Assembly: GCA_029783825.1 (NCBI GenBank)
Contig: JAREIK010001468.1
Location: 4,324,261 to 4,388,260, forward strand
DNA length: 64,000 nucleotides
Direction of reading: 5' to 3'
Source of the DNA: Sapria himalayana
Taxonomy: Eukaryota > Streptophyta > Magnoliopsida > Malpighiales > Rafflesiaceae
The position numbers were made by a program, and so were the translations under genes. Positions 25,601-40,047 of the stretch are shown here, piece after piece (within the stretch, counting starts at the first letter, position 1; each line of letters starts with the position of its first letter). A model generated the notes under the pieces. It made no database searches and had not been told where the DNA came from. It worked only from the letters and a program-made list of their open reading frames with translations.

Positions 25601-28600
25601 TATATTTTATATGATATATATATTATATTAATTTTTTTGATACTTCTAGAATTTTTTTTTTATTTAAATATATCTACATTACTGAAGTTCATATATTTTT
25701 AAGTTTTTTATGTGAATGGGTCGAGATCACGATAAAAAATTTAATTTTGACAATGAATTTTTTGGTTGGATTATTGATTTTATCTATGTTTAACTTAAAT
25801 TTATTTTCATAATGTTCTAAATGTGTTAAACAAGTTGTGTCATACTGGAACAACTCATTTTTATGTAGCCAAGTCAGGTCATTGTTTCGTATCTAGCATG
25901 ATATCAGATTTCAAATACTCATCCTAGCATGACCCATTTGGCTTGTAGTTGGACACTTTTGTGCAGGGTCTTGCTGGTTATGAGTTGTTTGAATGCATAG
26001 CCTATTTTAATTTTTTTTGGAAAATTTATTATTTATTTATTAGATATATTATATCTGCATATCAGAATAATATAATTAAAAAACATTGTATTAGAAATTT
26101 AAATAAATTAAATTCAAATCAATAATTAAAAAAATATTTTACATTCGATTCAATTCAAAAATTAGAATATCATATTAAATAATTTAATTCAAAAATCAAA
26201 ACATGATACACAATATAAGATGAACTAGAAATAAATAAAATATGCATTGTCAGATGCCATTGCATGAGTCATCAATCCTTGTCTATAGTATGATAGTATG
26301 GATATAGATGATCATTATCATATATGATTTTGAAAGTAATAATTATGCTAGCCTCAATATTTCTAATGTCCCATGAGTCATTATTAACCAAGAGTTTTTT
26401 TATTTTATTCTGAATGTCAAATTCTGAATTTTTTTAGTTCTTCAAACATACACGTACTTTTATGATATATAATTGCAGTTATATCTCCTATTTGAAATAT
26501 TAGAGGAGTCAGTAGATCTGTGTCATCTTAAATAGTATGAGATACGTGATTTCATATGATTTTTATCAATTTAAAATATTTAAATTCTTATTAACATTAC
26601 GTGATAAAAAAAGAGTAGTAATCAATATCTAAGCATTGAGATAATTTTTTCTTATATGATGGATCATCCAGTAGTTTACTCTCAGCTAATTGCATAAAAA
26701 GTATTTTTGAATATGATGTTCATGTCTATACTTAAAGTCTCGTTATAACTATCATACCTACTGTTATAATACGTAAACATATTATTTAAATTTTTATGAA
26801 TAAAATTTTTAGTTTTGTCAACTTGATTTATATAAGTGAATATATATCTTGTTATATTCTGTACTATTTCTATTTTAACCTTATGATTCATATAAGCAAC
26901 CAAGCGATATAAAGTTGAAATTGGAGAACCAATATTTTACATACTTGGTTTTTATTTCAATAATCATTATACTAAATATAGGATGTCCTATATACATATT
27001 AAATATATTATTATTGTTGCATACACATCTAAGTCTAATGCAAGTGGTGAGATTGTATATAAATGAATATATATTTATCGTATCATAAAAATTTTGCAGG
27101 AATTTCATAAAAAAAAATTATTATATTATACTTTAAATTATTAATAATAAGATTTTTATTCTTACTATTAACGTAGTTGGATATCACATATTAGTAGCTA
27201 TAAATATTACTTTAATATCAGATAGTTATAAATTTAATGATGTTTCACGTCTGTTTGGAATTTTTTTAATAGATCTGTTGATAACATAGAATTTCAAAAT
27301 CTTGTTATTTACTAAGTATCATAAAATATTTTAGTAAATTTATTATTTTTTCTAATAATAGGGAAATGATTTTTATTTACACTTTTGTTATCAGGCTAAT
27401 TATGTGACATGTATATTTAATGTAAAAAATTTTACCTAATTATTTGTTTATAATGATTTTGATAAACATATTAATTTTAATTTTGTTATTTGAAGTATTA
27501 TTAAATATAATACTAAAAATTTATTTTGAATATTATATTTTGTAAAGATCTTTGTCATATACAGAGCCATCATGAGGATAAAAAATATCAAGATATTTTT
27601 AGATTTTTTTTAATTTTATTTTTATTTTGAATATATATAGTGGGTTGTGAGACATGTTAATGATGCATTATCAAGATTAGTTCATATGTTAGACATCACA
27701 TATATAACTTTATTATATTTTTTAAATTGTTAATTATTAATTATTTTTTTAATTTATAATATTTTATTATCATTCCTATTAGTTGATATAGAAATTCTAT
27801 TATAAGCTAGTTAGAAGTAGGTATGTATAGTATTGATTATCCTAGAATCTTTTGAAAATTTAATTGAAAGTTTTATGATCGTAATTATTTTGGTTATTTT
27901 TACCTTAAAGTTTTTGCGCTAAATGAATGAGATTAATGAAGTTGAATTTGATTCAATTTCAAAGGTCCTACCATTCAGCTAGATTTGCTTGCGATCTAAT
28001 GCATCATTTTTTGGGTGCATAGATAAGCATGTATCTTAAGATAATCATTGCTACTTGTACACTTATATGTATATAATTTTTATTATATATATATTATGTT
28101 AATTTTTCTTTGATACTCGTATAATTTTTATTTTTTATTATGTTTAAGTGAGTATATACCATTGACGTTCAAGTAATTTTTAGTTTTTTAGGTAAATTGG
28201 TCCAGTCCATTAGAGAGAATGTAATTTCAGTTTTGGATCTTTCGGTCATGTTGACATTGTTATCTATATATGTCAAACTCATTATTATTAAAGTCACCAG
28301 TTGTTATTATTTTATTTTATTTATATATTTAATTTTTAAAATTTTAATAATTTTAATCTACTTGAGTAGTAGTCCATAATTATAGTCCATTTTTTTTAAA
28401 CTATCTAGCACAAAGCTAAGAATATACAGCAAAATAGAGTACACAACACATAAGAAGATAAACAAGATAAAAAATAATTTTGATGAAAATCAAGATATTT
28501 TACTTATATATTTATAAAATTTTTTTATATTAAGATAATATATATTTATTATTATTTTTTTAATTTTAATTGATAGAAGTCCGTCAACTATTAGATTTTT

Positions 28601-31600
28601 GTTTGTAGCCATTTGAATGAAATCCGATGGCTATGAATAACATTATTTATTTATTTTTTACGACATGAAAAGTGATAGTTGCATCTTGTCAATTTATATG
28701 TTGACACATATTATGTTAAAATGTAATGAGCGCTGGGTAGCAACAACTAGAGCTAATGGGGTAGGGGTTGATTTTTTTTTTAATTTTAGCAGTGTAGTGT
28801 GTGATCATGCATCATCATGCCTGTGGACTGTGCCAATGAGCCATATCCGTGGTCGTGCATGATCCGATGTGAGCTATGACTGATCCTAGGCTCTGGCCTT
28901 GCACGACACGAGTTTTGCCCTGGTCGTGCCTGCCTCGTGTCGCTCACGTTCTCGGAACCACATGACATTTTTATAATATTTACTATTTATTATTTTTTTA
29001 ATCTAGGTGACTAAAAGCAGAGAAGAGTCGTAATTCTATAATTTTTTTCTTTATTAATTAATTAATGTATTTAAAAAATTTTAATTAAATTAAATATATA
29101 TAACACAATGTGTATCCTTATGTTAAATGAGAAATATTTATTTTTTAATTTCTATCTCGTATGCTCGTGTCTTGAAATCGTAGCTTAACATAAAAAATAT
29201 TTTGATATTTCATCAAATTAAAATTATAAATATAAAAATAATTATGGACACATGACACTGTGATGCTTTTAGAAATTTATAAAAAAAAGAGGAATACTAG
29301 GAGAAGAGAGAAGATAGCAAATAAATGATAAAAAAAATAAAATATATTAATTTATTATTCATAAAATATTTTTTTGATTAAAAAATTAATGTATTTTTAT
29401 TTTTTTAGGGTAAAAATTCCACATCCATGAGTTTTCAGTTTTCACCCTAAGGAAGAAAACATTATAATTTTTTTTTAATTTTTTTTGTTCGAGAAGATAG
29501 AAAGAGGTGCTACTTCGACAGAAAAAATTTTAAAAAATATATCTTTAACAAAAAAAATAATATAATTAATTTGTTAATATATTTTATTTTTCTTAGTTTA
29601 TTGATAATCTCATTTCTTCTTCCAGTACTCATTTTTTTATACATTTCTAAAAGTATCATAGTGTTATGTACACTATTTTTTTATATTTATAATTTTAATT
29701 TGGTAGAGCACCAGAGTTTTTTGGTGACGAGCTATGACTTGAGGCGCGAGAATATGAGGTAGAGATAAAGTGTCTGCTTCCCACATAAAGTAAATATACA
29801 TATTGTATTACATATATTTTATTCTAATTATTATTTTTTAGATAAATAAATAAATTAATAATGAATATTATAAAAATGAATTAGACTCAAACATAGATAA
29901 TAATAATAATAAACCATCCAAAATGTTCGAGGTTGAAATTAGATTTTCTCTCATTGTCTTGACCCGCGCACATGAAACATATAAAAAAAAATAAATTTCA
30001 GTAGTGTAGATATATTTTAACATAATTAAAAAAAAATTCTAGATGTGTCAAAGAAGATTTGACATAATATCTTTATATTGTTAAAAACATATATAGGAAT
30101 ATTGGTGGTATTGATCACTTTAAGAGACACGTTAAACGCTGCAAAAAATATGATATATTAGATCCCAAACAGATCTAATTGAGTGGTATGATCTTTGAAG
30201 TTGGATCAATAATAACTTTAATGATCCTCTTCATTTACCATAGTATTTGGAAGAGAAAATGAAATTGATTTTTAGCATGTATTTTTTTATTATATTTTTA
30301 GATGATCATAAATTAGTTTATTTTATGCAAACTCATTTTCATCTCGTTTATAATATATTCCTAGGTTAATTAGTATGAATGACATAATAAAATATTTTAA
30401 TTAAAAAAATAATTAATAATTAACAAATTTAGGAAATACGATAGAGTGGTCTTCGTGATGCCTAACATATGGACTAGTTGTGATGACACTATATTCACTT
30501 GTGTCATCTCTCACTATATTGATTATAAGAGGAATTTAATTAAAAAAATTAAGATTTCATGAGATTTTTTATTCTAACAATAACTCTATCATATGTGAGT
30601 GTCTGTCGATGATCTTTAAAGAATATAATATTCAAAATAAAAATTTTAGTATACATCAAATAATATTTTAAATAATGATGTTGTGATTGATATCTTTATG
30701 AAACTATTAGAGACATACCCTTAAGTGATATTTTTTATGTTAGATATATATATTACATAATTAATTTAATAGTACAAATGAGGATATAAATAGTTTTCTT
30801 TGTATTAGATAATACAAAAATTTACTAAAATATTTCAAGATACTTTGCATACAATAAGAACTTTATACTATTTATTAGCAAACATAAAAAAAGAAAAAAA
30901 TTCAAATGAATATCAGACATAATTGGAATTATATTTATTTGATGTTAGATTCATATATTAGTTACCAACATATGATATTTAACTATGTCAGTGGTAAAAG
31001 TAGTGAAATTAATATTGACGATTCAAACTGAGAGATATTTTATTTTTGAAATTCTATGAAAATTTGTTATGATACATTGAACACATGTTTGTTTATGTAT
31101 ACTCTCGCTACATGTACTATGTTTAGGTGAATATGTAATATTAGTAGTATGTTTAACAAGTATATAATATACAATGATTCAATATCATGATTTTTGAGAT
31201 AGAAAGTAAATATTTAAAATAATGATTATCCATTTCATTTCTTTATACATGACTGACTGTATGTATCCTAGACTTAAGATTGAAAGACTAGATCATATTA
31301 AAATATATTATCATTTTCATGAACCAAGTTACCAAGTAGAAGAACTAGATATAATAATTTAAGAACAATTAGATAATATGTATAAATATTATGATATTAG
31401 ATATGATAGTTTTAGCGAGTCTTCAAGTACAAACATGAACTCTGTATTTCAATATAATGATTTTTTCATTTAGTATGGGCAAATGTCACGGTGAATTGTC
31501 AAATAAGAGTAAGTTGTCACGATATTTATATATCGATTATTACTCTTTCCTGTAATACGATGATATTAAAAATTTAGATATATTAAGTTAGTTGAGATTA

Positions 31601-34600
31601 TATTATTTCATATATTCTATGCTATCTAAGATAACACATGATTTATTGACCTAGTAGGTATCTAACATATTATTGAAATTATTTTTATTTATAATTGTGA
31701 ATATTATTTTAGATATGAGATTCACATTTTGATCAGATATCATAGAAGTATTGTCAGGGCTAGGAGGATTCATAGATGGATCTTCAGGATCAAATGAAAT
31801 AGCTGTTAGTGAATTATGACTTACACGACATTGAGGATATCTAGATTACTACTACAACTACGAGCTTTAGATTAGAGCTGTCAAACAGGGCCGGGCGGCC
31901 CAAGCCCGGCTTGAGGCATGATCCAACTCGGCCGTGCCTGACCCGGCACGACACGGTTCAGACTCGTGCCCATGCCTATGTCGGGATTGCTCACGGCATG
32001 GCTCGTGCCATGGTGTGCCTAGGTCAACTGGGCCACGTGCTGAGCTTGTCACATCCCAGTAAAGATAGTCAATTAATAAAGAGATGAAATAAAAGATCAA
32101 TATTTTAAATATTTTATTTTTATCTCAATTCTATAATACAAAAATAAGTATTTTAAATAGACTTCTAATGTTGCATATGTACCTAATTGTAATACATGTG
32201 ATTGGAGTTTATACATATAATTCATGTTCGTTGTATTATAAATAATTTTTAGGAATATTAAAAATAAATTTCTTATGCCATTGTCTAATTTGTTAATTAT
32301 TATTTTTTTTTAAATTTTATTATTACCATAGCTAAATGTTATATAATGATAATTAATACATGAATCTTACATAAGATGTATATATATCTAATGATGTTTG
32401 ATATTTATTTGAATTTTTTAAGGTTTATTAACTTACATGGATATACGTGTGCATAAAATAAAGTGATCTAATTTTTTCTTTTAAATCTAATTAAAAAATT
32501 CTTACTAGTAATGAATTTAGGCATGCGTTCTTATGTAAATTCATGACGATAAATAAATGAGATAATAAACTTGAAGTTGATCTATATTCAAAGACTCCAT
32601 TGCTCATATTTAATTGGGTTTGTTTGAGATCTAATATGTCATATTTTTTGGTGTACTATTCGACATATTTTTTAAGGTGATTATTATTACTAGTACTCGT
32701 ATAAGTATATATTTTTTAATATATATATATATATAATATTGGATTTTTTTTCGACACATCAAATGTGTATTTTTAATTATTTTAAAATGACTATTTGAAT
32801 TTTTTTTAGATTTTTTAGATATAGAGGCTGATACTGATTTATGACTGGAAGATAACCCAGTCTCAAATGTTTTGGTTGGGTTGTTATTTATATGAGGTAC
32901 ATATCATTTTTATAAATTTATTATTTTCTATTATAATTTTATTATTTTGTAATTGATAAATTTTTTGATAAAATTTTGAGATATAAAGCTTGTAATAATG
33001 CCAAAGAATCAAAATCATTGTTATCATATTCTTTGGCTTTAATAATATTTTATTTGAACACCTTAGCACAAAAATATACTAATCAGTAGTCTGGTGAGAA
33101 TGCAACCTATGATTGAGTTTAAATATCCAGTTTATGGAATGACATGCAATGTTCTTGTGTAGCCTGTGCTATTCATCTTTGGAGATAATTACCTGGTCAG
33201 CAGATATACCTTGTGATGATTGCTGAGTAATTCTTGTTGTTTATCAAATACTCTTATTTGTCTGAAATAAAATTTGCTATAATTTTGAATGCTAAGACCA
33301 ATAACTTTTTTTAGTATCTTTCATTTTCTTTTTATATTGGGGACAGATTAAATTGACTCATTGGAAAAATTATACATAATTCATAGTCTTATTCTAATCT
33401 GTTTGTTTGTAACTTAATCACTGATTGATAATTTTTTAAAAGATAATGAATACAGGAGAAATATAATTTAAATTTTCTGATTGCTGTATGTCATGATAAA
33501 TTCAAAAGTACTAACAACTAAACAAAAACTTTATTAATAATATTAGAAAAAGATGACACACACACACACACACACGTGTGTGTGTGTGTGTAATTATTTT
33601 TTAGCTCAGAGCACTTTAATATGTTTGCCTATTTTAACTTCACATATTCCTTTTAGTCTTCCATATTTGTTTCAATTTTCCATTATTTTACATTATAGTT
33701 TTCATCATGATCTATCATATTAGTGTGGGTAGCTTTTTATAAAAATTAATTAATTATGAAAAAAGAGAGGTTGTTCACTGGTGCAATGACTAGTGTATTT
33801 GTCTAATGATGATTGGTCTCGGGTTCGAGACTTATCAAACATGGTTTCTTCATTTTTCAAGAGTAAGTATCTGGTTGTCGATATATTAACTTCTTTCATA
33901 TTTCACATCTTGTGAGAGCCTTGTATACTGGGTATGATCTTTTGTCTTTACTATAATTGATTTGATGAAATACTAGTGTTAATTTAGTTGCTTACATTAA
34001 TTTATACATGCTTGAATTTATGGAGGCTTGATGAAATCATACCATGTTTTTTTTTTTATTTAACAAGTTTTTGAAGAGGTGAAACTTTTTTTCTTGTTTC
34101 ATCTCGTATAGCTTACCACATGACAAATTATTTATGGAAATACGTCTTCATGGTCATGTTTGTGTTGGGTGGTGTCTGATCCACTATTATTTTTTATGTT
34201 CAGGTATATGGCTTATATAATGGATACTAATGAAGAAGAAAGAATTAAGGTTCTGACACCTAACATCCTTTTTATTAGTAATTATTATGCCTTTTCTTCC
34301 ACTCTACTTTATGAGCTTAGCCCACCTATAATGGTTACTCGATTTATTTGATTGTTAGGGTAAAACAGTTGAAGTTGGAAGAGCTCATTTTGAAACAGAT
34401 TTAACAAGATTTACAATTTTAGATGCACCAGTGAGTGCATATCCTTGGACATCTTTTATTTCTATATTTTAATGTATGTGCTATGCATATTTGAAATTTA
34501 GTTTCCAAATGAAATTGAAAAGAAATCTGGCATATTTGTTTTGTTTTGAAATGTTGAGCTGAGATGTTTTTAATAAGTTTTTTTTTGAATGTTGCTGATT

Positions 34601-35388
34601 TATTAAGTTTCTCCACGAGGCACACTTTGTCTTAATTTTTTTGAAAAAATAGTCCGAAACTATATAAACTCTTTATTTTTGAAAAAATAATTTTTTTTTA
34701 TAAAATTTTGTAGAATATTATACTAATATTTTATTTAGACTACCTTATAGTTTATGCACTATCATTGTTGTGAAATACAAGTCTTAGATGTGCCTAAGCA
34801 TGGATGTAGATGATTCTCATGCCTAGTGCATTGTCTGATATGTCTGCCTTTTGATAAAGAAATCCATAATATCTGAGAGTTTTTTTTTTTAGTTTTTATT
34901 TTAGTTGAAGCTTTCAAAAAAAATATTCTATTTAAGGTAAGTATTATCTCCAAATTTATTCCTCTTATTGGTATTAAATCAACCTTGCTAAAAATGAAGA
35001 ATAAAAAATTATAAAGGACCTGAAATATATGTTTATTCATTTTGAAGATATGTGAACTAATTGAAAGGAGAAACTTTGGGACTTTAAATTAATGAGAGTA
35101 AAAGTCGAATGATATGTGAACTAATTGACATGAGAAATTTTGGTTGACATGTGCTTGTTTACCTAATGAAAATGATATCAACTCTATCATATGTATATAA
35201 TTGTGTGTGTGTATATATATATATATCGATACATATATATACATATATATATATATATCGATACATATATATATATATATATATATATATCGATACATAT
35301 ATATATATATATATCGATACATATATATATATATATATCGATACATATATATATATATATATCGATACATATATATATATATATATCG

Positions 35389-35444
<56 letters not shown>

Positions 35445-35446
35445 AC

Positions 35447-35482
<36 letters not shown>

Positions 35483-38400
35483 ATGCAACATCATATATGA
35501 AAAAATAATATAATTTAATGAATAATTTTAATTTTGCTCATGTTCCAAAAGTTTTTGGTCAATATAAATTAAAATAAATTATAATTAATTATGCTTATAA
35601 AAAGGTAAAGAATAAAATATACATGTTGATTTTCTAGTGGTAATGAGATTGTCATTCTTTTAAGCACACTCAATTATTTGTGGTTTTAGCCTACAATTGA
35701 GGCAATTAACTAGTTTGGGTGAATATGAGCAATATGTTTTTGTAAAATAAGTTTCACTAATTTTTAAAATGATTTGTTTTTATTAATTTTTTGATTAAAT
35801 ATTATTTAATCGAGTTGAAAAATAAATATTTATCTATATTAGATTGACTAAGTGATGAGAGATGCTTAATCTTTTGGTAAATTATTTTAAAGAATTTTTA
35901 TATTCTCTATTAATATGCCTTTTTTGATTAATAATATAAATTATTTTTGAATTAGTCGATAAATAGGTGTTACTTCTTGCTTTGTCTTGATATTAAATAA
36001 TATTAGTAAATGGTTTAACATTAAAAAGACATTATTGTACTTAATGGGTATGTACATTATGTAATTAGTCACTGTTTAATTGTGTCTAATTTATTGGAGC
36101 ATAGTGGTGGAAAGGGTATCACGTGGCTTCACATTGGCAAATATCCATGTTATGGAACATGTATTTTTAGAAACATTATTATTTAAATGTTATATTTTTT
36201 AAGTTATATTTTAATTAATAAAATATTTTTTTTATTAATTATTATAGTTTTCTTATTATTTATTTTGATTTTTATATTTTTAATGGGAGTATCTAACCTG
36301 TGTGTTGACCTAATCACATACGCTCATTATATAAGAGTATTTTATATATAAATTTTTATGTGAGTGTAAATGTTTTATTTTAGTTGATGTATGCTAAATT
36401 TATCATTGTATTAGAGCAAATTGAGTATCTGGGCAAGATTTTTGATGAATTCTAAAAAAAAAATTTGTTTGTGCAGGTAGGCACATTATAGGCATGCCTG
36501 TGCATTGTAGGTGCATGCATGGTTGGTACATGCACAAGAGTGTTTTGGGTGTGTAAATGGGTATGGAATGCATTGGCGAGTGTGGTGGCCAGTAGTAGGC
36601 CTTGTGGGAAGAAATCCCAACTTGATTTTTTACAGAATTTTAAAAAATGAGATTAAATTCTTATTTGATTTGACATAAATTAGAGTTTGATATAATTTTG
36701 TATCTGAATAAATTAATATGAATTATCACAATAAAAATAAATGGATGAGAGTCTCAGTTTAGTGTACACATTACAAAATGATATGTTACACTGGATATAG
36801 TTGGATATTATTTTTGAAGAGTAGGCTGAAAGCTTTACACAATTGTGAGAGATAATTGTTGACTATCGAGCCATCAAGAGGTTCTCACTGATTTCATTCA
36901 TCATGATATTTATTATAAAGGAATATATAAATTTCTTTTTAAGATAATAATAGATATTTTAATTTCTTTAAATATAATTGGTTATTTTATTCGTACTTTT
37001 ATTTTAATTTCTATATTATCAACATAAGAGAAAAAATTCATATTATTTCAATTTGTTCAAGTATGTTTGATTATTTTTTTCTTATTCTAAAAATATTATT
37101 GTAGTCGATAAAAAATATTTCAAAATTATTTAATATGATACTATTCAACTAGGCATGGCAACATCGAAGGGCAAGGCTGGGGTGACCCTTTTTGTGCCCC
37201 CCTACTTTCCCTAATCCCCACCCTACCCCATGCCCAGTTTAGCTTGGGGCAGGGTAAATGGTCTCGTCTTGCATTTGCCTCTGCGAGTCATGAGTGGTGT
37301 GCATGATAGTATGAGTCGGGACTCGAGAGTCAAGACTAGACACTCTAGAGGACTCAGGAGAGGGGCGACACGAGTCATGATTTTCACTGGACGTGGAGTC
37401 ATGTCATGGATTTGGTCACAGGTGAAATGTTTTGCCAGTGAGGCGAGGCGGGGATTGGGAAAAGGGATTGTTTTCCTCATATCCGCTCCAACCTTGACAT
37501 GGTGCAAATTGTTTTGCTTCATCTCTGCTCTGCCATTTCATTGGGGTGAGGAATCTCAACTTTGTTAGAGGTGTCAAATAGGTTGTGCAATGCTGACATA
37601 ACACATTTGAGTGCGGTACGACAATGCTATCATGCAGTGCTAGACACGGTGTAGGTTGAATCCCATGTCGTGGCCTACACGACATGGGAACCAATTGGCC
37701 GGCCAGCATGACATGTTGGCCCACTATGTGCAGGGTTGTGTTGGGCCTAGAATGGGCCGTGTTGATTCAGGCTGGATTGGGTTGGTTCGGGCCATCACGA
37801 ATTGACTTTTTATTTTACCCTAATATGATTTATAAATTATGATTATTTAATTTTATTTAACTTAAAAGAGTAATACCTAAATGAAATAAAAAATATTAAA
37901 ATTTTAAAATGATAAAAATTTTAAAATGTAATCCAATCCAATCTAATATTCAATACAATACATATTGCATAGATCAATATACAATAGTACATATATCAAA
38001 ATAAAAAATTAAACAATAAATATAAATAAGCATTGACACTATAACACAATATAAGTACCACATGAATTAAGAATCATAAATAATCAATTAATTTTTGTAT
38101 TATGGTATTGCGAATGAAGATGTAGATTAATATTGATATCATCATGTATACGTTTGAAGATGTTACGAGTGTCTTTAATATTTTTGATTTTTATATCTCA
38201 TGAATTATTATTTGTTATAATTTCTTGTGTTTTAACTTGAATATTCAATTTAGAATTTTTCATTCTTTCATGAATGCAAGTGAATCTATGATATTTGATC
38301 ATAATTTTGATTTCCTATTTGAAATGATACTATTTGTCATAAAAAATAGACTCCGATATTATACTAAATATCAAAGATGTCAAAAAATTATGTATCATCT

Positions 38401-40010
38401 TAGATATCATGATATGTGTGAATTTTGTTGATTTTTATCATAATAAAATATTTAAGTTCTTAATATTATTATGTGATTTGATGTGAAAGTAATTAATATT
38501 TAAGTACCGAGATAGTTCACTCTTATTTGACGGATCACACTGTCATTTATTATTGACTAACTGAATAAATAAGTCATTATTTTCAAATATATTGTTTATG
38601 TTCGTACTCAGAACATGACAATAACTATTATACCTAGTATCGTAATATAAAAACAAGTTAGTTAATTTTTCATGAATAAACTATTTATATTGGTATAATT
38701 AGTTTATGCAATTGAATATGTATATCAAAATATTTATTATTCCTTTCATCTTAATCTTATGATTTATATAGATAGCCAAGTAATATAAAGTTGGAATAAA
38801 AGACTAATATTTTACAAATATTGCACGTGCTTCTACGACACTAAATACATGCAACCGATTACTATAAATAGAGAAGTCGTCATCTATCTTAATATCTATG
38901 ACACTAAATACATGATGACTTCTATACTTGTTAAACATACTACTAATATTCACGTGCCCGCAAGTATAATGCAAGTAGTTGAAGTATTCATAACGAACAC
39001 ATATTTGTTATATCTTAAAAATTTTTTTTAATAATTTTATAAATAAAACTCTCATATAACAGTCTGAATCATTAAATATAAATGTGTCACTTTTATTATT
39101 GACATAGTCGGATATTATATGTTGGTAGTTAACACAATACTTCAACATAAAGTAGGTGTAATTCCAATGACATCTCATATTAGTTAAGAATTTTTTATTT
39201 AGCATCGCATACAAATATAAGTTGCTAATCTCTTATTGCCTACTAAATATCATAAAATAATTTAGTGATTTTTTTTAGTATGGAAAAAATAATTTTAATT
39301 TGCGCTTATTCTTGAGGTTAATCACATGACTCATACACCTAATATGAAAAATTTTATATAATAGTCTGTCTCTAATAGTTTTTAAAAACATATTAATAAC
39401 TACTTTTTTATTATAAGTATTATTAAAAGTTGTATTAAATATTATATTTTGAATTTCATTTTTCTTAAATATTTTTGTCAAATACTCATATATGAGAGGA
39501 TTATCATGAGGATAAAAAATTTCAGGAAATTCTACTATTTTTTTATTAAGTTTTTATTTAAATTTTACGTAGTTACTAGTAAGACATACAAGTGATACAT
39601 TATCGTGATTAATCCATATATCAGATATCACAGACATCATTTAACTATATTTTAAAATTTATTAATTATTTTTTAATTTATGATATTTTATTATTATATT
39701 CATATATATGGACCTAGTTATTTTATAATAAGCAGACGAGAAGTAGGTCTACATAATACTTCTTACCTTAAGATCATTTGAAAATGTAATTGGAAGATCC
39801 AGGATCATAATCAGTTTGATCATGTCTTCATTCCCAAAATCATCACGTTATATGGAAAGGATCAATGAAGCTGAACTAGGTCTAGCTTGAAAAATCCCAC
39901 AACTAAGTTGGGTTTGTCTTGAATTTAATGCATCATATTTTTTAGTATATTGATCGACATATTTTTTAGGTGTCCAATCTTACAAGCACTTATATATGTA
40001 CATATATTTT

Positions 40011-40047
<37 letters not shown>

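Noticed and set aside
33765..33950. Functional tRNA gene
   Set aside because: Only box-like blocks are present. No cloverleaf can be drawn and the tail matches an Au-like SINE.
35211..35482. Regularly spaced repeats resembling a CRISPR array
   Set aside because: The spacers are themselves TA repeats, the unit is 7 bases, there are no cas genes and the DNA is a plant intron.
35089..35513. Several overlapping Tyr/Ile/Ser-repeat open frames
   Set aside because: They come from the TA/CGATACA repeat read in all frames and have no codon structure of a gene.
37223..37724. Overlapping 99-112 codon frames
   Set aside because: Same cause: GC-rich terminal arms of hAT elements with GGGC/GGCACG words.
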